A DNA stretch of 64,000 nt from Neorhizobium alkalisoli (GCF_007829835.1 NZ_VIWP01000009.1:62001-126000); one strand, 5' to 3'; positions 44,655 to 53,709 are shown, numbered from the stretch's first letter. The notes: generated from the letters alone by a model not told the origin. Made by a program: numbers and translations.

Positions 44655-45206
44655 TCAATTGAAGCGTGCTGTGTTGGCTTCTTGGCGGGTTGTGGACGGG
44701 GACCGCGCGCCGGGCGTGCGCTGAACGGCCTGGGAAGAACGACGCCATTGGTTCGGTGTCGAGCCAAAGACCTTCCGGAAGGTCTTGCAAAGGTGCGCCT
44801 GGTCGGCCATTCCGCAATCGAGCGCGATCTCGCTCAGCGCGGCGTCCGTTTCGGCGATGAGTTCCTTTGCCAACTCCATGCGGCGGCGCAGCACATAGTT
44901 GTAGGGGCTTTCCTTGTACGCCGACTTGAAGACCCTGGAGAAATAGGTCTTGCTGAGTTTTGTCAGGGCAGCAAGCTCCTCGACCTTGATTGTTTCCGTA
45001 AGGTGTTCCTCGATGAACTGCATGATCTTGCGGCGCTGCCACGGCAGCAAAAGATCACGCTGGACGACATCCGAGGAGAGATCCGGAAGCAAGATCGGAG
45101 CCTGCGCTGCGGCGGGGACGGCGGAAGACAGGTCGATGTCCGAGACAATCGCCAGCGATGCTGCTTCGATGATCTTGAGGTTCTTGGCGGGTGCGTAGGC
45201 GTTCAT
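44655..45206 (-). CDS. Short AraC-family transcriptional regulator
   Basis: 183 aa from the Met at 45206 (GGAGAG upstream). About 65 N-terminal residues of no known domain precede two AraC helix-turn-helix units: VEELAALTKLSKTYFSRVF and LSEIALDCGMADQAHLCKTF, then FGSTPNQWRR. The lack of a ligand domain is unlike ordinary AraC proteins, so it may be controlled by its abundance or by a partner. C-terminal tail is basic and unstructured. Nearest genes are a DUF992 protein and a MobA-like enzyme; target unknown. Confidence 0.87.
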   Translation of the reverse strand: MNAYAPAKNLKIIEAASLAIVSDIDLSSAVPAAAQAPILLPDLSSDVVQRDLLLPWQRRKIMQFIEEHLTETIKVEELAALTKLSKTYFSRVFKSAYKESPYNYVLRRRMELAKELIAETDAALSEIALDCGMADQAHLCKTFRKVFGSTPNQWRRSSQAVQRTPGARSPSTTRQEANTARFN

Positions 45207-45509
45207 CGGTGCTCTCCGTGATTTGAATTTCGATGAGCAGATGTTGCCTTTCCGCTGCTCCGAAATCTGTTCGGACCACCGTGTGCGGAGACCATACCTT
45301 CTGGTTATACGCAGCAGGCCAAAGAGTGATCTCAATCTAGGAAGCGTTGGTATTTTGGCGGTAAGACCTCGGTTGGCAGTTGCGCGTCACGACGGTCGCT
45401 CATCGGAATGCGTTTTTGTTGGACGAGGCCGCGGCTGAGTTACGCCATAGCGATTTTGGCCATGGGTTATGTCATTGTAAGTTTGGGTACCGTAGGTCGA
45501 GGTCTGGCG
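45207..45509. other. Intergenic region, nothing recognised
   Basis: 303 bp between the divergent AraC and MobA-like genes. The frame of the latter stays open upstream to 45408 but lacks a ribosome site there. No repeats or RNA elements noticed. Confidence 0.5.
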
Positions 45510-46109
45510 ATGGGTTCGAAAGTAGCGATAGCCATACTCGCAGCGGGACGTTCCACGCGAATGGGCAAATTCAACAAACTGCTCTCAATGTTCGGAAACG
45601 CGCCGCTGGTGCGGCTGTCTGTGCAACATGCGACAGCGTCCACCGGCTCCAAGGTGATCGTCGTAACTGGCCACATGGCCAATGAGATACGAGAGGCCGT
45701 TTGCGGCCTTAACGTCACGGTAGTTCACAACAGCGCATTCGCGTCGGGGATGTCCTCGTCGGTTCGAGCGGCTCTACAAGCGGTGCCGCACGACTGCGAC
45801 GGAGTTCTCATCCATTTAGCAGACATGCCTCTCGTCAACGAAAGCCACATGTCCTTGATGATCGAAGCCTTCAACAAGTGCCGCGGACTTTCTGTCGTGC
45901 GTGCTACTGCGTATGGAGAACACGGGAACCCGGTAATTATTCCGAGAAAGCTGTTTCGTGCACTGGGCGATTTGGAAGGTGACAGAGGCGCGCGCCAAGT
46001 CATTGCTGCAAGTGGGTTACCCGTCATCGAAGTGGAAATCGGAGCGGCGGCGATGTGCGACGTCGATACCGTGGAGGCGTTGGACGCAGCCGGAGGCAGC
46101 CAGCCCTGA
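45510..46109 (+). CDS. MobA-like NTP transferase (MocA/molybdopterin cytidylyltransferase type)
   Basis: 199 aa from the Met at 45510. The nucleotide-binding loop ILAAGRSTRMGKFNKLL starts near residue 8; LIHLADMPLV supplies the metal-binding Asp (the LxDMP motif) and GNPVIIPRKLF the second conserved segment. These features match the NTP_transf_3 enzymes that attach CMP or GMP to molybdopterin; MocA types serve xanthine dehydrogenase-family hydroxylases. Orphan here: the XdhC-like gene and cytochrome c lie 33 kb away and no hydroxylase subunit is in the window. Confidence 0.85.
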   Translation: MGSKVAIAILAAGRSTRMGKFNKLLSMFGNAPLVRLSVQHATASTGSKVIVVTGHMANEIREAVCGLNVTVVHNSAFASGMSSSVRAALQAVPHDCDGVLIHLADMPLVNESHMSLMIEAFNKCRGLSVVRATAYGEHGNPVIIPRKLFRALGDLEGDRGARQVIAASGLPVIEVEIGAAAMCDVDTVEALDAAGGSQP

Positions 46110-46207
46110 AGTGTCAACGTTCGGTGGCTTCATGCCGTGGCCTTCAAGGTGGCGATGCTCCACCGGCTCTCCGCCAACCCTTTGTCGGCACCAACCGCAA
46201 CGAGTAT

Positions 46208-46227
46208 TGAACTAATCGGTTCATAAT
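46208..46227. promoter_or_regulatory. AACC-N4-GGTT type operator 1 (TetR promoter)
   Basis: TGAACTAATCGGTTCATAAT is a half-degenerate copy of the palindrome found at 47155 and 48496. It ends 14 bp before the TetR start codon, so it fits autoregulation. Confidence 0.65.
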
Positions 46228-46241
46228 ACTATGTTGCGGAC

Positions 46242-46811
46242 ATGGCTAGACCAAAGAAATTCAATCGGGAAACAGTTCTCGACAAGGCGATACCCGTTTT
46301 CTGGCGCTTTGGGCTCGCCGGAACAAATGTTCAGCAGCTTGAAGCAGCGACCGGCGTGAACAAGTCTGGCCTCTACTCCGAGTTCGAAAACAAGGACGAC
46401 ATGTTCGTCGAAGCGCTAAAGCGGTATCTCGAGACCGGCCCCGCGTTGCGCATCCTTGCGAACATTCCACTAGGCCTTGGCAACATAGAGCAGTTTCTAT
46501 CGTTGGCACCGGCTTTCTCAGGGGATTACGCCGGGTGCCTTTCCGTTAACTCGACACGGGACATTGCGTTACTGCCGAATGCCGCGGTGCGATTGATTTC
46601 AGATTTCAACGAAACGCGTATGGCGGGTATCCGCAGCAACGTGAAAGCCGTGTTTCCCGACGATCAAGTGGAAGACGTCTGCGATCTTATATGGACTTTC
46701 TTTTCGGGCATTTGTATCGACGCAAACCTTAAAGCTGACGTCGGCGCTCACCGGAACCGCGTCCGGGCGTTTATGCGGCTACTTCAAAGCAGTGCGACCG
46801 GCGGTCGCTAA
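46242..46811 (+). CDS. TetR-family transcriptional repressor
   Basis: 189 aa. HTH: FNRETVLDKAIPVFWRFGLA then VQQLEAATGVNKSGLYSEF. The C-terminal region (SGDYAGCLSVNSTRDIALLP) has the TetR_C_33/AcrR-like look. Upstream of its start is a GGTTC-type palindrome, and related sites precede the next two genes on the same strand, so it very likely represses itself, the MFS transporter and the lactonase-like enzyme. Confidence 0.9.
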   Translation: MARPKKFNRETVLDKAIPVFWRFGLAGTNVQQLEAATGVNKSGLYSEFENKDDMFVEALKRYLETGPALRILANIPLGLGNIEQFLSLAPAFSGDYAGCLSVNSTRDIALLPNAAVRLISDFNETRMAGIRSNVKAVFPDDQVEDVCDLIWTFFSGICIDANLKADVGAHRNRVRAFMRLLQSSATGGR

Positions 46812-47107
46812 GGCCCGGCAAACGGCTCTTGCTGAGATCGCCCTTACGGACTGCACCCGCGAGAATGTGCTTGGCGGGTGTCGTGTTCATCGTTGCTTTT
46901 GTCGTTCGACGGCACGCAAAGCGACCCCATTTCGGCACTCGGAGCGAATACCGCTGAGCCCCTCTCTCCCCCTTATCTGGCGATACTCACAGTTCTGTAT
47001 CCGGACTTCCGGCCGCAGCCGACGATCGCTCGATTTTACAATCGTCAGCGAAATGGGCCTGTCAGATTGCGCTGAATAGAGCTCGACCTGCCAAACCGAA
47101 AGAAAAA

Positions 47108-47126
47108 GAACCAAACGGTTCAAAAC
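47108..47126. promoter_or_regulatory. AACC-N4-GGTT type operator 2
   Basis: GAACCAAACGGTTCAAAAC, same half-sites as the perfect copy 47 bp further on. Upstream of the MFS transporter gene. Confidence 0.7.
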
Positions 47127-47154
47127 TCCTTGACGAGGCAGGATGAGCTAATTA

Positions 47155-47178
47155 GTTTTGAACCAATTGGTTCAAAAC
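47155..47178. promoter_or_regulatory. AACC-N4-GGTT type operator 3, perfect palindrome
   Basis: A 24-bp perfect palindrome centred on AACCAATTGGTT with outer arms GTTTTG and CAAAAC. It lies 36 bp before the MFS start and is the best copy of the four. Confidence 0.8.
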
Positions 47179-47213
47179 TATCGGCCAAACACTGTGAGAC
47201 AGGAGTGCATGGG

Positions 47214-48428
47214 ATGCCGAGAAGTCTTTCAACCACTTTGAGCTTTTGGGTCTCCGCGGGGGTCGTCGCCCACACCCTTTGGACGAGCGCCGCCCCTGCG
47301 ATGGTCTATCCGCTGTATGCTCATGAGTGGAACCTAACGCCTACAGTGACGACGGCTATTTTCGCAATCTACCCCATCGTCGTTGTCGCGATACTGGTCC
47401 TGTTCGGAGACCTGTCTGATTTTATTGGAAGACGGACGACCATGTTGCTCGGTTTGGGATCGTCCATCATCGGTGTGTTCCTCTTCGTGATCGCGCCGAA
47501 TGTGGCGACGCTCTTCGTCGGGCGCGTTTTCATGGGTATCGGTGTCGGACTTTCAGCCGGGCCTTCCACCGCTGCTCTCCAGGAATTCGCCGGCTCTGGG
47601 GGAGTCACAAAGGCCAGTTCGACCACAATTATCGCCCAAGCCATCGGCTTCTCCTGCGCGCTTATCGTGGGCGGTTTCTTGGTTCAATACGCCCCGCTTC
47701 CCAGCCGCCTGACTTTCATGGTCCTTCTTGTCCTACTCCTCGGACTTTTTGCAGTCAGCTGGTTTCTGCCGGAAAACAGGCGTACAAATACCGGCCGCTG
47801 GCATCCCAAAATTCCTGGCGTCCAGCGAGAAATCCGAACCCCCTTTATAGCTTCCTCCATCGCCGTCATGACCGCCTATACCCACGGGGTCATCATCACC
47901 TCACTTGGAGCTCAGATCGCCAAGGAGCTGGTTCAGTCGTCAAATATTTTTGTCAACGGGTCAGTTCTCGCACTTTTCGCGATCTCTCTTGGTATCGCAG
48001 GTCTATTCGCTAGCCGGCTGACCGGTATCAAGGCCGTGGTCTGGGGTTCGGCAGCGTCGATCATCGGAATGTTCTTTCTCGCGGCGGCGATTGCCCAACA
48101 CACGCTCGTCTTCTTTATCCCCGCGACTTCCATTTCCGGCGTCGGCTACGCTTTGATGGTCTATGGCGGCCTGGCGATCATCAACCCGGTCACTCCGGAA
48201 AACGTCCGGGGTGGGGTTATGTCGGCGCTCTATCTGTTCGCCTATCTGTTTACCGGACTTCTGGCCGTCGCATTAGGCAAGGTGGCAACCGAGGTAAGCA
48301 TGGCGGTTGCGGCCCTTATCGGTGCCCCGGTCATGATCGGACTATGCGCGATCGTCATCGCCTTGGTCGTCAGACTGCCTCGCACCCCGGCTCTACAAAT
48401 CAAGTCCTTAAAGTCTCAACGGGCCTGA
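47214..48428 (+). CDS. MFS transporter
   Basis: 404 aa from the Met at 47214, chosen for AGGAG at 47201-47205; the in-frame ATG at 47130 is upstream of the operator and unlikely. About 12 hydrophobic segments, motif A-like FGDLSDFIGRRTT in the 2-3 loop, and GRVFMGIGVGLSAGPSTAAL in segment 4. Exporter or importer of an unknown small compound. It is controlled by palindromes shared with the TetR and the metallo-hydrolase genes, so it may move the substrate or product of that hydrolase. Confidence 0.88.
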   Translation: MPRSLSTTLSFWVSAGVVAHTLWTSAAPAMVYPLYAHEWNLTPTVTTAIFAIYPIVVVAILVLFGDLSDFIGRRTTMLLGLGSSIIGVFLFVIAPNVATLFVGRVFMGIGVGLSAGPSTAALQEFAGSGGVTKASSTTIIAQAIGFSCALIVGGFLVQYAPLPSRLTFMVLLVLLLGLFAVSWFLPENRRTNTGRWHPKIPGVQREIRTPFIASSIAVMTAYTHGVIITSLGAQIAKELVQSSNIFVNGSVLALFAISLGIAGLFASRLTGIKAVVWGSAASIIGMFFLAAAIAQHTLVFFIPATSISGVGYALMVYGGLAIINPVTPENVRGGVMSALYLFAYLFTGLLAVALGKVATEVSMAVAALIGAPVMIGLCAIVIALVVRLPRTPALQIKSLKSQRA

Positions 48429-48495
48429 ACGTGACGGCCCCGGGCCGTGTCCCATCGGAAATACTGAAACCGGCTTTCCGTTAAGCGCATCACCA

Positions 48496-48517
48496 TTATG
48501 AACCAAATGGTTCATAA
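48496..48517. promoter_or_regulatory. AACC-N4-GGTT type operator 4
   Basis: A 22-bp palindrome with centre GAACCAAATGGTTC, broken only at the centre. It lies 26 bp before the metallo-hydrolase start codon. Confidence 0.75.
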
Positions 48518-48542
48518 CCTCCCACTACTGAAGGAGACTGCT

Positions 48543-49430
48543 ATGACCCTGAAAATTCATCCGATCAACTACGGCAACACCACAATGGACTCGAGCGGCC
48601 TCGTGCTGTTTCGCAATCCCGGCGTCCTGACAACGGTTCCGACGCTGGGTTTCCTGATCACCGGAGGTGAAGAGCCGCTCCTTATCGACACTGGCGCGAG
48701 AAACGCGGAGCAGTTCGCGGCTTTCGGCATGGTGCACGAGAAAACCAAGGAAATGTCGATCGAGCATCATCTCGCCCAACACGGTCTGAAGATGAAGGAC
48801 ATTCGTCATGTGATCCACACGCACGTGCATATCGACCATTCCGGTCAGGACTACCTCTTCCCCATGTCGACGACCGTTATGATGTCCCGACGGGAACTCG
48901 AATTCGCGGCCTCTGGCCTGATGGGTCCCGGCATGTATACCGCGACCGAGACGAAGCATCTTATCGACAGGTTGCATACCCGCGGCGCGTTGCGCCTTTT
49001 CGACGTCGATGGCACCTTCGAAGAAGAAATCATTCCGGGCGTTGCGGTGCGTCTCTCGGGTGGGCATACGCCGGGCTCCATCTCGATCCTCGTCGAGACC
49101 GACGAAGGCTTGGCCAATATCGCAGGTGACATCGCCTACCACCTTGGCGATCAGCTGATCAATCCGATCCTCGATCAGGCTGCGCATGAGCCGACAATCA
49201 CTGGCAATCACGCGATGTCCACGCTGCAGGAAAAGAAGGCAATCAAGCGCGCACTGTCCGGCACCCGCTTCCTTCTCATCAGCCATGACTCCCCTGCCCT
49301 CATCAGCGGCGGCAAGGTGGTCGGACGCTTCGATGGCGCGATCGACAATCCCAAGGCTGACGTCACCACGGCTGCGAGCTACGATCTTCTGGCCCGCCCG
49401 CAGCTTGCCGAGGAAATCGAAGCTGCGTGA
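48543..49430 (+). CDS. Metallo-beta-lactamase-fold hydrolase, AHL-lactonase-like
   Basis: 295 aa from the Met at 48543 (GAAGGAGA upstream; an earlier in-frame ATG at 48498 overlaps the operator). Metal-binding HTHVHIDHSG near 98-107, further His in GGHTPGSISI, bridging Asp in NIAGDIAYH, and the late His in ISHDSPA. The motif and GHTPGS context match the AiiA/AttM N-acyl homoserine lactone and gamma-butyrolactone lactonases; a quorum-signal or lactone role is possible but other esters cannot be ruled out. Part of the TetR-MFS-lactonase regulon by shared operators. Confidence 0.87.
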   Translation: MTLKIHPINYGNTTMDSSGLVLFRNPGVLTTVPTLGFLITGGEEPLLIDTGARNAEQFAAFGMVHEKTKEMSIEHHLAQHGLKMKDIRHVIHTHVHIDHSGQDYLFPMSTTVMMSRRELEFAASGLMGPGMYTATETKHLIDRLHTRGALRLFDVDGTFEEEIIPGVAVRLSGGHTPGSISILVETDEGLANIAGDIAYHLGDQLINPILDQAAHEPTITGNHAMSTLQEKKAIKRALSGTRFLLISHDSPALISGGKVVGRFDGAIDNPKADVTTAASYDLLARPQLAEEIEAA

Positions 49431-49450
49431 TAAAGCGCTGAACCACTTGA

Positions 49451-49476
49451 ATGCGCGTCCCTTCCGGGGCGCGCAT
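49451..49476 (+). terminator. Hairpin after the lactonase-like gene
   Basis: ATGCGCGTCCC and GGGGCGCGCAT pair over 11 bp (one G-T) with a TTCC loop, 20 bp after the stop. Confidence 0.55.
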
Positions 49477-49551
49477 CTCGACTACTACTCCTGAACTCTC
49501 CTCGAATTCATACAGAATGATCTATTAGGTTTCCTAGTTGATGGACGGTTT

Positions 49552-49884
49552 ATCGAGGTTATCGGCTATTTCCACCACGGAGACATCGTCGGGTGGGATT
49601 CCACACTCCACGGTCGACAGGTCACGTTGGATGGCGTGGGCGCATTTCGCACGAACGATGCCGAACATGTTAGAGGCGCGGTGCTCGGAAGCCTCGGCAT
49701 CGCCCATCATGCGAGCTGGCTGTTTACAGATGTATTGACCTCCGGAGAGGTAGCGCAAATTCTCAAGGAGTACGCGCCACCGCCTTTTCCGATGAGCGCA
49801 ATCATCGCCGCGGGGCGTCGCATGTCTTCACGGGTGCGGCAATTTATCGATTTCCTGGCCGAGGTTTGCGCTCAGGAGGGCTAG
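49552..49884 (+). pseudogene. LysR-type regulator remnant (C-terminal effector domain)
   Basis: In one frame the sequence ends like a LysR effector domain: FRTNDAEHVRGAVLGSLGIA, SWLFTDVLTSGEVAQIL, EYAPPPFPMSAIIAAGRR and VRQFIDFLAEV, with a stop at 49882. The preceding DNA-binding domain and first half of the effector domain are missing and there is no start with a ribosome site; an ATG at 49627 could only give an 85-aa fragment. A decayed gene, consistent with rearrangement downstream of the lactonase gene. Confidence 0.78.
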
Positions 49885-50153
49885 CTACGGGTGATCGATT
49901 GACCGATGGCTGGCACCGCATCGTCGCGGCGTTGCCACACGAGCACTCACACCGCGAACGTATTGCACTACCATCTTGGTCATTGTGTAACGAAAACAGC
50001 ATCGACGGACCCAAGGATAGCGCAGGGGACATTATCTAGCCAAGCTTTAGGGGCTTAGAAGGAGTCGGATGGATCGCCGACCCCTATCAATTCTGCAAGC
50101 GAACGACTTCGGATGTCTGTAGGGCTCCGAAACCAACGGACCTCTGAAACCGC

Positions 50154-52070
50154 CTATTCCGATTTTCGGGCCGTTCTGCGCGGATGCGTATCCGAAGGCA
50201 CGTGAATGGAAGCCGCATCAGGAGCGTTCCATCCTCTGGTGACCATTTCGTCGTAGCCGGAACGGTACCCCATCATCGCGTTTTCGATTACTTTCCCGAT
50301 ATCGTTGAAACCAGCAATGAAATCGGGGTTGTTCACTGCGGGCGTATCGCTTTCCACGAGGGTAGCCATGCGAGCCAGCCCTGCGATGTCTTGATCGACG
50401 AATACTGTTTTCCGCTTTTCCACCTCGTAGGGATGCATGCCGAGAGCCTCCAAGGCCATGCCCGCAGCCTGCACCGATCCATCGAACATCTCGCGGACAA
50501 TGTGATCAGCACCCGCGTCTACAAGCTTGTAGTGATGGAGCCGATCGTAGGCGCGAACGATGATCTGGATGCCGGGATTACTCCGGCGGGCGTAGGACAC
50601 GATTTCTGTCGCTCTGTCGGGGTCGTCTATGGCCACGATAAGTAGCACCGCGTGTGCGAGGCCGGCCGAGTCCAGGAGGTCCGGCCTGCCGGCGTCCCCA
50701 AAGAACGACTTCACTCCGAATTTCCGGACGTTGTCCACCACGTCCGCCCTGTAATCCAGGACGACGGGCTTGTGTCCGTTAGCGAGAAGCATCCGGTTTA
50801 CGATCTGTCCAAACCGGCCGACTCCGGCGAGGATTATCGTGCCCTGATCCGGTTGGTCCGCGTTTCGCCGATGCCCCCCACGCCTATCGAGCATGACAAC
50901 GATCCTGTTGGAGAGCGCGAAAAGGAGGGGTGTGAGTACCATACTGAAGGTGATGATCAGTACCGATACCGACACGGTCGGGGGCGAAAGCAAGCCGCGG
51001 TCTCCGCCGATGGTAAGCAGGACGAAACCGAATTCCCCTGCCTGGGCGAGTCCAAGGGTGAAAAGCCACCCGGCGGGACCTCGGACATTGAAAAACCATG
51101 CCAGCGGAAGAAGGACGAGAGCCTTGATGATTATCAGGCAAAACGTCGCGGCAGCAACTGTCAGCCAGTTAGCCAACAGGATATCGGGGTCTATCTTTGC
51201 GCCGATAGTCATGAAAAACAGTCCGAGCAGAAGCCCCTTGAAGGGCTCGATATCGTTCTGCAGTTCGTGCTTGAACTCGCTGTTCGCGAGCACGACGCCT
51301 CCAAGGAATGCGCCGAGCGCGGGCGAAAGGCCTACAGCCGACATCAGGACGGTGATGCCGACCACGACCAGAAGCGCGGCAGCGGTGAATACTTCCCGAA
51401 GGCCAAGGAGCGCTATGGTTCGGAATACGGGTCGCGAGAGAAAGTGTGCCGCGGCCACGACCACGCCGACGGCCGCAAGAGTAAGGATCGCCGAGGCCCA
51501 ACCGGGAAGCTCTGCGAGAAAGGCGGCCCCGCCATGCCCGGACGAAGATCCAAGTCCACTGCCCGCGATCAGGGGGATGCAGGCGAGCATCGGGATGACG
51601 GCCAAGTCCTGGAAAAGAAGGACAGCGAAACTCGCCTGCCCGCCATCGGACCTCAGCAGGCCCTTCTCTTCGAGGGTTTGGAGAACGATTGCCGTCGAGG
51701 ACAAGGCCGCGACGAAACCGAAAAGAAGGCTTTGCTGCCAGCTAAAACCCAATCCGACGCCGGCTGCGGTGACCGCCGCTATCGTGGCGACAACCTGAAG
51801 GCCTCCGAGGCCGAGAAGTTTGTCCCTGAGACGCCAGACCATCTGGGGATCGATCTCCAGGCCAATCAGGAACAGCATCATGACGATGCCGAATTCCGAA
51901 AACTGTTCGAGATAACCCGATCCCGCTACCGAAATCTGGAAAACAGGGCCGATCAAAACCCCCGCGGCGATGTAGCCCACCACGGAACCCAGCCCGATCC
52001 GCTGTGACACGATGACGGCGAGAACCGCTGCCGCGAGATAGCACAGTGCGTAGAATGCCAACCCTTCCAC
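50154..52070 (-). CDS. CPA2 monovalent cation:proton antiporter (KefB/KefC-like)
   Basis: 638 aa. N-terminal ~390 residues are the 12-span Na+/H+ exchanger domain (GYIAAGVLIGPVF, FLIGLEIDPQMVW, ALSSTAIVLQTLEEKGLL), followed by a TrkA-N nucleotide-binding domain with ILAGVGRFGQIVNRMLLANG near 415. This is the KefB/KefC glutathione-gated K+ efflux layout, which lowers cytoplasmic pH to protect against electrophiles. Lies 3 bp after a KefF-like flavoprotein gene, the known activator of KefC, so the pair is likely functional. Confidence 0.93.
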   Translation of the reverse strand: MEGLAFYALCYLAAAVLAVIVSQRIGLGSVVGYIAAGVLIGPVFQISVAGSGYLEQFSEFGIVMMLFLIGLEIDPQMVWRLRDKLLGLGGLQVVATIAAVTAAGVGLGFSWQQSLLFGFVAALSSTAIVLQTLEEKGLLRSDGGQASFAVLLFQDLAVIPMLACIPLIAGSGLGSSSGHGGAAFLAELPGWASAILTLAAVGVVVAAAHFLSRPVFRTIALLGLREVFTAAALLVVVGITVLMSAVGLSPALGAFLGGVVLANSEFKHELQNDIEPFKGLLLGLFFMTIGAKIDPDILLANWLTVAAATFCLIIIKALVLLPLAWFFNVRGPAGWLFTLGLAQAGEFGFVLLTIGGDRGLLSPPTVSVSVLIITFSMVLTPLLFALSNRIVVMLDRRGGHRRNADQPDQGTIILAGVGRFGQIVNRMLLANGHKPVVLDYRADVVDNVRKFGVKSFFGDAGRPDLLDSAGLAHAVLLIVAIDDPDRATEIVSYARRSNPGIQIIVRAYDRLHHYKLVDAGADHIVREMFDGSVQAAGMALEALGMHPYEVEKRKTVFVDQDIAGLARMATLVESDTPAVNNPDFIAGFNDIGKVIENAMMGYRSGYDEMVTRGWNAPDAASIHVPSDTHPRRTARKSE

Positions 52071-52073
52071 AGG

Positions 52074-52676
52074 TCAGTCCCTCACTAGATCAGGTAAATT
52101 AAAGCTCCCGAAAGTCGGCAGCAGGCGGAGGGCGGGGATGTCGAATCTATCGTCGCGCAGCGCTGTCAGAAGCCGAGGGTAGGATCGGATGTGGAGTTGC
52201 GCGGCTTCTTCCGCGAGGTGATTGGCGGAATACAGGATGAACGGAGGAAGATACTCCATTCCGCAGAGCGTCGCAGTTTGTTCAAGAGGATATAGGAACT
52301 GTTCGAAGACCCGCCGGTTGCCACCGTCTTCTGTGTAGTCCGATATGCCCCCTCCTGTCGTAACGCACGCCATCGTGTGCTTTCCCGCCAGCTTCTTGCC
52401 CTGTGGCCCATAGGCGAAGCCATATTCGAGAACGAGGTCCTGCCACTGCTTGAGAAGAGCGGGGGTCGAATACCAGAACACTGGAAACTGGAACAGGATA
52501 ACGTCATGTTCCATGAGCCGACGCTGTTCGCGATCCACATCGATGGAAAAGCGAGGATACTCGGCGTAGAGATCGACGAAGGTCACGCCTTCCAGCTCTG
52601 TGGCGCTTGCCGCCATCGCCGTGTTGATACTCGATTTCCGTTGCGCCGGGTGCGCAAACAGAACCAGAACTCGCAT
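52074..52676 (-). CDS. KefF-like NAD(P)H oxidoreductase (KefC activator)
   Basis: 200 aa from the Met at 52676, which puts the first strand (VLVLFAHPAQRKS) at the start as in KefF; an in-frame ATG at 52691 is five codons earlier. Flavodoxin_2 family features: FQFPVFWYSTPALLKQW and the FMN region TTGGGISDY. KefF-type proteins are quinone oxidoreductases that bind to and activate KefC. The stop is 3 bp from the antiporter start. The pair fits the GST and aldehyde dehydrogenase genes of this window as electrophile defence. Confidence 0.9.
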   Translation of the reverse strand: MRVLVLFAHPAQRKSSINTAMAASATELEGVTFVDLYAEYPRFSIDVDREQRRLMEHDVILFQFPVFWYSTPALLKQWQDLVLEYGFAYGPQGKKLAGKHTMACVTTGGGISDYTEDGGNRRVFEQFLYPLEQTATLCGMEYLPPFILYSANHLAEEAAQLHIRSYPRLLTALRDDRFDIPALRLLPTFGSFNLPDLVRD

Positions 52677-52851
52677 CTGCTTTCTTTCCATTCTTCAAAG
52701 AAGCAGGGCTTGTCGCCTGACTGCTTGACTCGATTGCATTGAAACTATCCGCTGAGCGAGGACCCGTTCTTGAAGGATCGCGCTCTCTCGTCACTCTGAG
52801 AGGAGTTCGGTGGGGTCTTGCGTTGCCGCGAGTCCCGCGGTCTTGAAGCCT

Positions 52852-53709
52852 TCAGGCGCGGCTATTGATCGAACCGAGCTTCTTGTACGCCCCGCCTATC
52901 CAGCTTGCTATTTCGGCCCCGTAGCCATCCGAAGAGTCTTCCCAGATCAGGTGGCCGCCATCCAGGAGAACCTGTCGGCAACGTCGGATACCCTTCACCA
53001 GGTATTCGCCGTTGGCGGGAGGGACGATCGGGTCCTGAGCTCCTGCCAGCACAAGCACAGGCGTTTCGATCCGGGTTAGGAGTTTATCGAGGAGAGGAAG
53101 TTCGTGTGAATACGACCGGACGAAATTGGTTGCCTGCTCGAACCTCTCGGCTGATGACGAGTGCCAGTAATCTTCGATCACCGAGGGCGGCGGCATGTTT
53201 GCGGACGAGGCGGTGACAAAGCCGACCGCGATATCGCCGCCTTGTTGATCGGCAAACGCTCCGGGCGGAGATGCGATCAAGTCGACAAGACCGCCGGCGG
53301 CCAACTCGACCTTCGTGGCTCCGCTGCCGACCACGAGGCTTTCGAAGAGATCGGGGCGATCGGCAGCCGCGAAGAGCATCGCGAGTGCGCCTACGTCGGG
53401 CCCGACGCCGTGCATCCGGGTAATCCCGAGTTTCCAGGCGGCCCGCGCGATAAATCGAGCCATCCCCGTCGGTGACATCAGGTCGGACCGTCCCTGCGAC
53501 ATCCCGAAGCCCGGCAAGTCGATGGCAACATAGGGGGCCAAGCTGCCGATTGACGCCAGAATCCCCCTAAAAGCGTAAATGCTTTCGGGCCAGGGGCTGG
53601 TGATGACTACAGGGATTCCGTCGGACCGCCCGCCCGTAGCAATGCGAACATTCACGTCGTCTATTTCCACGTAGGAAATGTTGCCGATATCCGGAAGCAC
53701 GCTCTTCAT
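52852..53709 (-). CDS. Alpha/beta hydrolase with Asp nucleophile (haloalkane dehalogenase/epoxide hydrolase-like)
   Basis: 285 aa from the Met at 53709 (GGAGA upstream). The cap and core fit an alpha/beta hydrolase: ITSPWPESIYAF (oxyanion region), AIDLPGFGMS, GVGPDVGALAML at the nucleophile elbow, VLAGAQDPIVPP and GGHLIWED (catalytic His). At the elbow the usual Ser is Asp (G-P-D-V-G), as in haloalkane/haloacetate dehalogenases and epoxide hydrolases. Cytosolic. Stands alone; substrate unknown. Confidence 0.82.
   Translation of the reverse strand: MKSVLPDIGNISYVEIDDVNVRIATGGRSDGIPVVITSPWPESIYAFRGILASIGSLAPYVAIDLPGFGMSQGRSDLMSPTGMARFIARAAWKLGITRMHGVGPDVGALAMLFAAADRPDLFESLVVGSGATKVELAAGGLVDLIASPPGAFADQQGGDIAVGFVTASSANMPPPSVIEDYWHSSSAERFEQATNFVRSYSHELPLLDKLLTRIETPVLVLAGAQDPIVPPANGEYLVKGIRRCRQVLLDGGHLIWEDSSDGYGAEIASWIGGAYKKLGSINSRA

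Larger units (their letters stand above)
46812..47213. other. Control region upstream of the MFS gene
   Basis: 402 bp with two palindromic operators (47108-47126 and 47155-47178). Short open frames here have no ribosome site or family match. The bases 46860-47000 hold nothing I can name. Confidence 0.55.

Noticed and set aside
47130..47213. Earlier start of the MFS gene at 47130
   Set aside because: The start would place the perfect operator inside the coding region and has no ribosome site; 47214 has AGGAG.
50652..52007. 451-codon plus-strand open frame opposite the KefC-like gene
   Set aside because: Highly charged low-sense translation without motifs; the minus-strand antiporter is clear.
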